From an uncultured Veillonella sp. (GTDB taxonomy: Bacteria > Bacillota > Negativicutes > Veillonellales > Veillonellaceae): 15,351 nucleotides of DNA. Position 1 is the stretch's first letter, and each line of letters begins with the position of its first letter. The DNA lies in assembly GCF_900545205.1 (NCBI RefSeq), contig NZ_UQYC01000048.1, positions 1 to 15,351 of the forward strand, written 5' to 3'. The notes below the pieces were generated by a model, which made no database searches, was not told the DNA's origin, and saw only the letters and a list, made by a program, of their open reading frames with translations. The position numbers were made by a program, and so were the translations under genes. Shown in pieces: positions 14,451 to 15,351 of this stretch.

Positions 14451-14726
14451 ATGTATATCGGAGATTTCATTAAAGAATATCGCGAAGCTAATGGTGTATC
14501 TATCGAAGACTTTGCGAACAAAGCAAGCTTAACAGTTACTGAGATTGAAGCATTAGAAAAAAACATCCAAGAAGATGGTACTGTAGTACCTGTTGCAATG
14601 CGCCAGATCAAGGGTATTGCAGCAGCTATGAATGTACCAATGCCTGTAGTCATGGCTCAGATTCCTTCTAATCAAGAATTAGTTGTACATGTGGTTGCTG
14701 AATCTGATCAGCCACATGCGAAGTAA
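14451..14726 (+). CDS. Small XRE-like helix-turn-helix protein
   Basis: A 91-residue protein whose N-terminus fits the Cro/C1 (XRE) helix-turn-helix fold: IGDFIKEYREANGVSIEDFANKASLTVTEIEALEKN (3-38), with the turn near ASLTVTEIEALE. A spacer follows, then a helix pair (RQIKGIAAAMNVPMPVVMAQ, about 51-70), giving the usual five-helix domain with an insertion between helices 3 and 4. The C-terminal 20 residues are polar. No effector domain, membrane segment or metal site is seen. AGGAGGAAT precedes the ATG. It is the first gene of a two-gene unit, 12 bases ahead of an exported protein. It may regulate its own operon through the repeat upstream, but this is inference. A non-DNA-binding relative of the fold cannot be excluded. 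Confidence 0.82.
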   Translation: MYIGDFIKEYREANGVSIEDFANKASLTVTEIEALEKNIQEDGTVVPVAMRQIKGIAAAMNVPMPVVMAQIPSNQELVVHVVAESDQPHAK

Positions 14727-14738
14727 TAAGGAGAATAC

Positions 14739-15182
14739 ATGAAGCGTAGTTTATTAATTGCAGCGGCTTTCACAATCTTAGGTATCCTCCCCTCTCAAGC
14801 AGTTAATATTGCTGATTTAGAGAATGCCAGAGGTTATGCCTACTTATATCGTATGAATGGCCAAAATTATTACGCAGAGCAACGCGTTAAGGTCATCGCA
14901 GGAGAAGGTAATAAATTTGAAATTGTAGCTCGTACATATAGTCATCAAGGTGCTCAATATTATATGACAGAGTATATAAATCATTATTACTTTGATCAAG
15001 ATGCCGATACGATTCAATGGGTTCAAGAACAACGTAATATCATCGATGCCCGTACAGGCAGAGTATTACGTGAGGAAAAACGACCTAAAGCTAAATTAAT
15101 TACCTTAAAACCGGATACGTATGGTTATATGCAAGCTATCTACTGGAGAGATCTTGCTGTAGCTGCAGGACAGCTAAAATAA
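14739..15182 (+). CDS. Exported protein of unknown function
   Basis: I do not recognise this 147-residue protein. It begins with a classical Sec signal peptide: MKR, a hydrophobic core (LLIAAAFTILGIL), and a probable cleavage after PSQA (residue 21). There is no Cys after the cleavage site, so it is not a lipoprotein; in a diderm Negativicute it would be periplasmic or secreted. The mature part of about 126 residues is rich in Tyr, Gln and Arg (e.g. YAYLYRMNGQNYYAEQR, 33-49) and looks mostly beta-structured, with a short C-terminal helix. There are no Cys at all. AAGGAG lies just before the ATG and the gene follows the XRE-like gene by 12 bases, so the two are surely cotranscribed. A terminator lies 49 bases after the stop. 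Confidence 0.85.
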   Translation: MKRSLLIAAAFTILGILPSQAVNIADLENARGYAYLYRMNGQNYYAEQRVKVIAGEGNKFEIVARTYSHQGAQYYMTEYINHYYFDQDADTIQWVQEQRNIIDARTGRVLREEKRPKAKLITLKPDTYGYMQAIYWRDLAVAAGQLK

Positions 15183-15201
15183 GGTAAAGCACTTAAGCCA
15201 T

Positions 15202-15215
15202 AATCTAATTAGATT
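15202..15215. repeat. Perfect 14-bp palindrome
   Basis: AATCTAATTAGATT is its own reverse complement. It lies between the stop codon of the exported protein gene and the terminator. It is very AT-rich, so chance is a realistic explanation. Confidence 0.4.
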
Positions 15216-15230
15216 TAAATTATGAAAACT

Positions 15231-15264
15231 AAAAGACTCTACACAATTATGTGTAGAGTCTTTT
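15231..15264. terminator. Bidirectional terminator between converging genes
   Basis: A 14-bp perfect stem AAAAGACTCTACAC / GTGTAGAGTCTTTT has a six-base loop and T-rich sequence on both strands. It ends the XRE/exported-protein unit and would also end a gene arriving from the right on the minus strand. Confidence 0.9.
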
Positions 15265-15294
15265 TAGGGTTATAGGACAAAAAGTGTTGCTATT

Positions 15295-15351
15295 TCAGTC
15301 CCAAAGATTGGTAAATAGTCGATCATAATTATGTAAATCACTCCAAACAAT
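15295..15351 (-). CDS. Probable C-terminal end of a minus-strand gene (partial)
   Basis: From the window edge one minus-strand frame reads IVWSDLHNYDRLFTNLWD and then a TGA stop. The aromatic and charged composition resembles a real protein end, and the stop lies 30 bases before a bidirectional terminator, as expected for a converging gene. Only 18 codons are visible, so neither the product nor the reality of the gene is certain. Confidence 0.4.
   Translation of the reverse strand: MVWSDLHNYDRLFTNLWD

Noticed and set aside
14432..14653. A 73-codon minus-strand frame opposite the XRE-like gene
   Set aside because: It overlaps a better-supported gene with an excellent ribosome-binding site and has none of its own.

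Overview
The window looks like chromosomal DNA from a low-GC Negativicute, most likely Veillonella or a close relative. This is an inference from gene content, the mfd-flippase-mazG-hup order and the sequence of the two-ferredoxin-cluster [FeFe] hydrogenase; no marker such as 16S rRNA is present. Most genes lie on the minus strand. No insertion sequence, phage gene or CRISPR array was found.

From left to right: positions 1-146 hold two small perfect palindromes and a terminator. A PhoU-like DUF47 protein and a PiT phosphate permease follow as a translationally coupled pair (minus, 147-1767). A monomeric [FeFe] hydrogenase (minus, 2103-3572) has its own near-consensus promoter and terminator. 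Upstream of it is a Uup/YfmR-type ABC-F ATPase (minus, 3705-5711), divergent from a small, very acidic protein of unknown function (plus, 5824-6144). Next come a GT28/MGDG-synthase-type glycolipid glycosyltransferase (minus, 6306-7460) and a housekeeping cluster transcribed leftwards in the order mfd, MurJ/SpoVB-like flippase, mazG, hup (7543-13561). In that cluster the first two junctions overlap by 4 and 17 bases. A tRNA-Leu(UAG) gene with its own promoter and terminator lies upstream of mfd.

The most interesting region is 13848-14351, which has no conventional gene. On the minus strand it carries a good sigma-70-type promoter, a complete cobalamin riboswitch aptamer with a closed P1 stem, an intrinsic terminator directly after it, about 170 bases containing a 40-base hairpin, and then a very strong terminator. 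The riboswitch therefore seems to control a short transcript with no recognisable protein, possibly a B12-regulated small RNA or micro-ORF. Divergent from it, on the plus strand, is a two-gene unit encoding a small XRE-like helix-turn-helix protein and an exported protein of unknown function. The last 57 bases probably encode the C-terminus of a minus-strand gene that runs past the window edge.

Working together: phosphate uptake, hydrogen evolution for redox disposal, ribosome rescue, glycolipid synthesis, cell-wall lipid flipping, nucleotide-pool cleaning, transcription-coupled repair and chromosome packaging are all ordinary core functions. The orphan riboswitch, the acidic protein and the XRE/exported pair are the parts without an obvious explanation.
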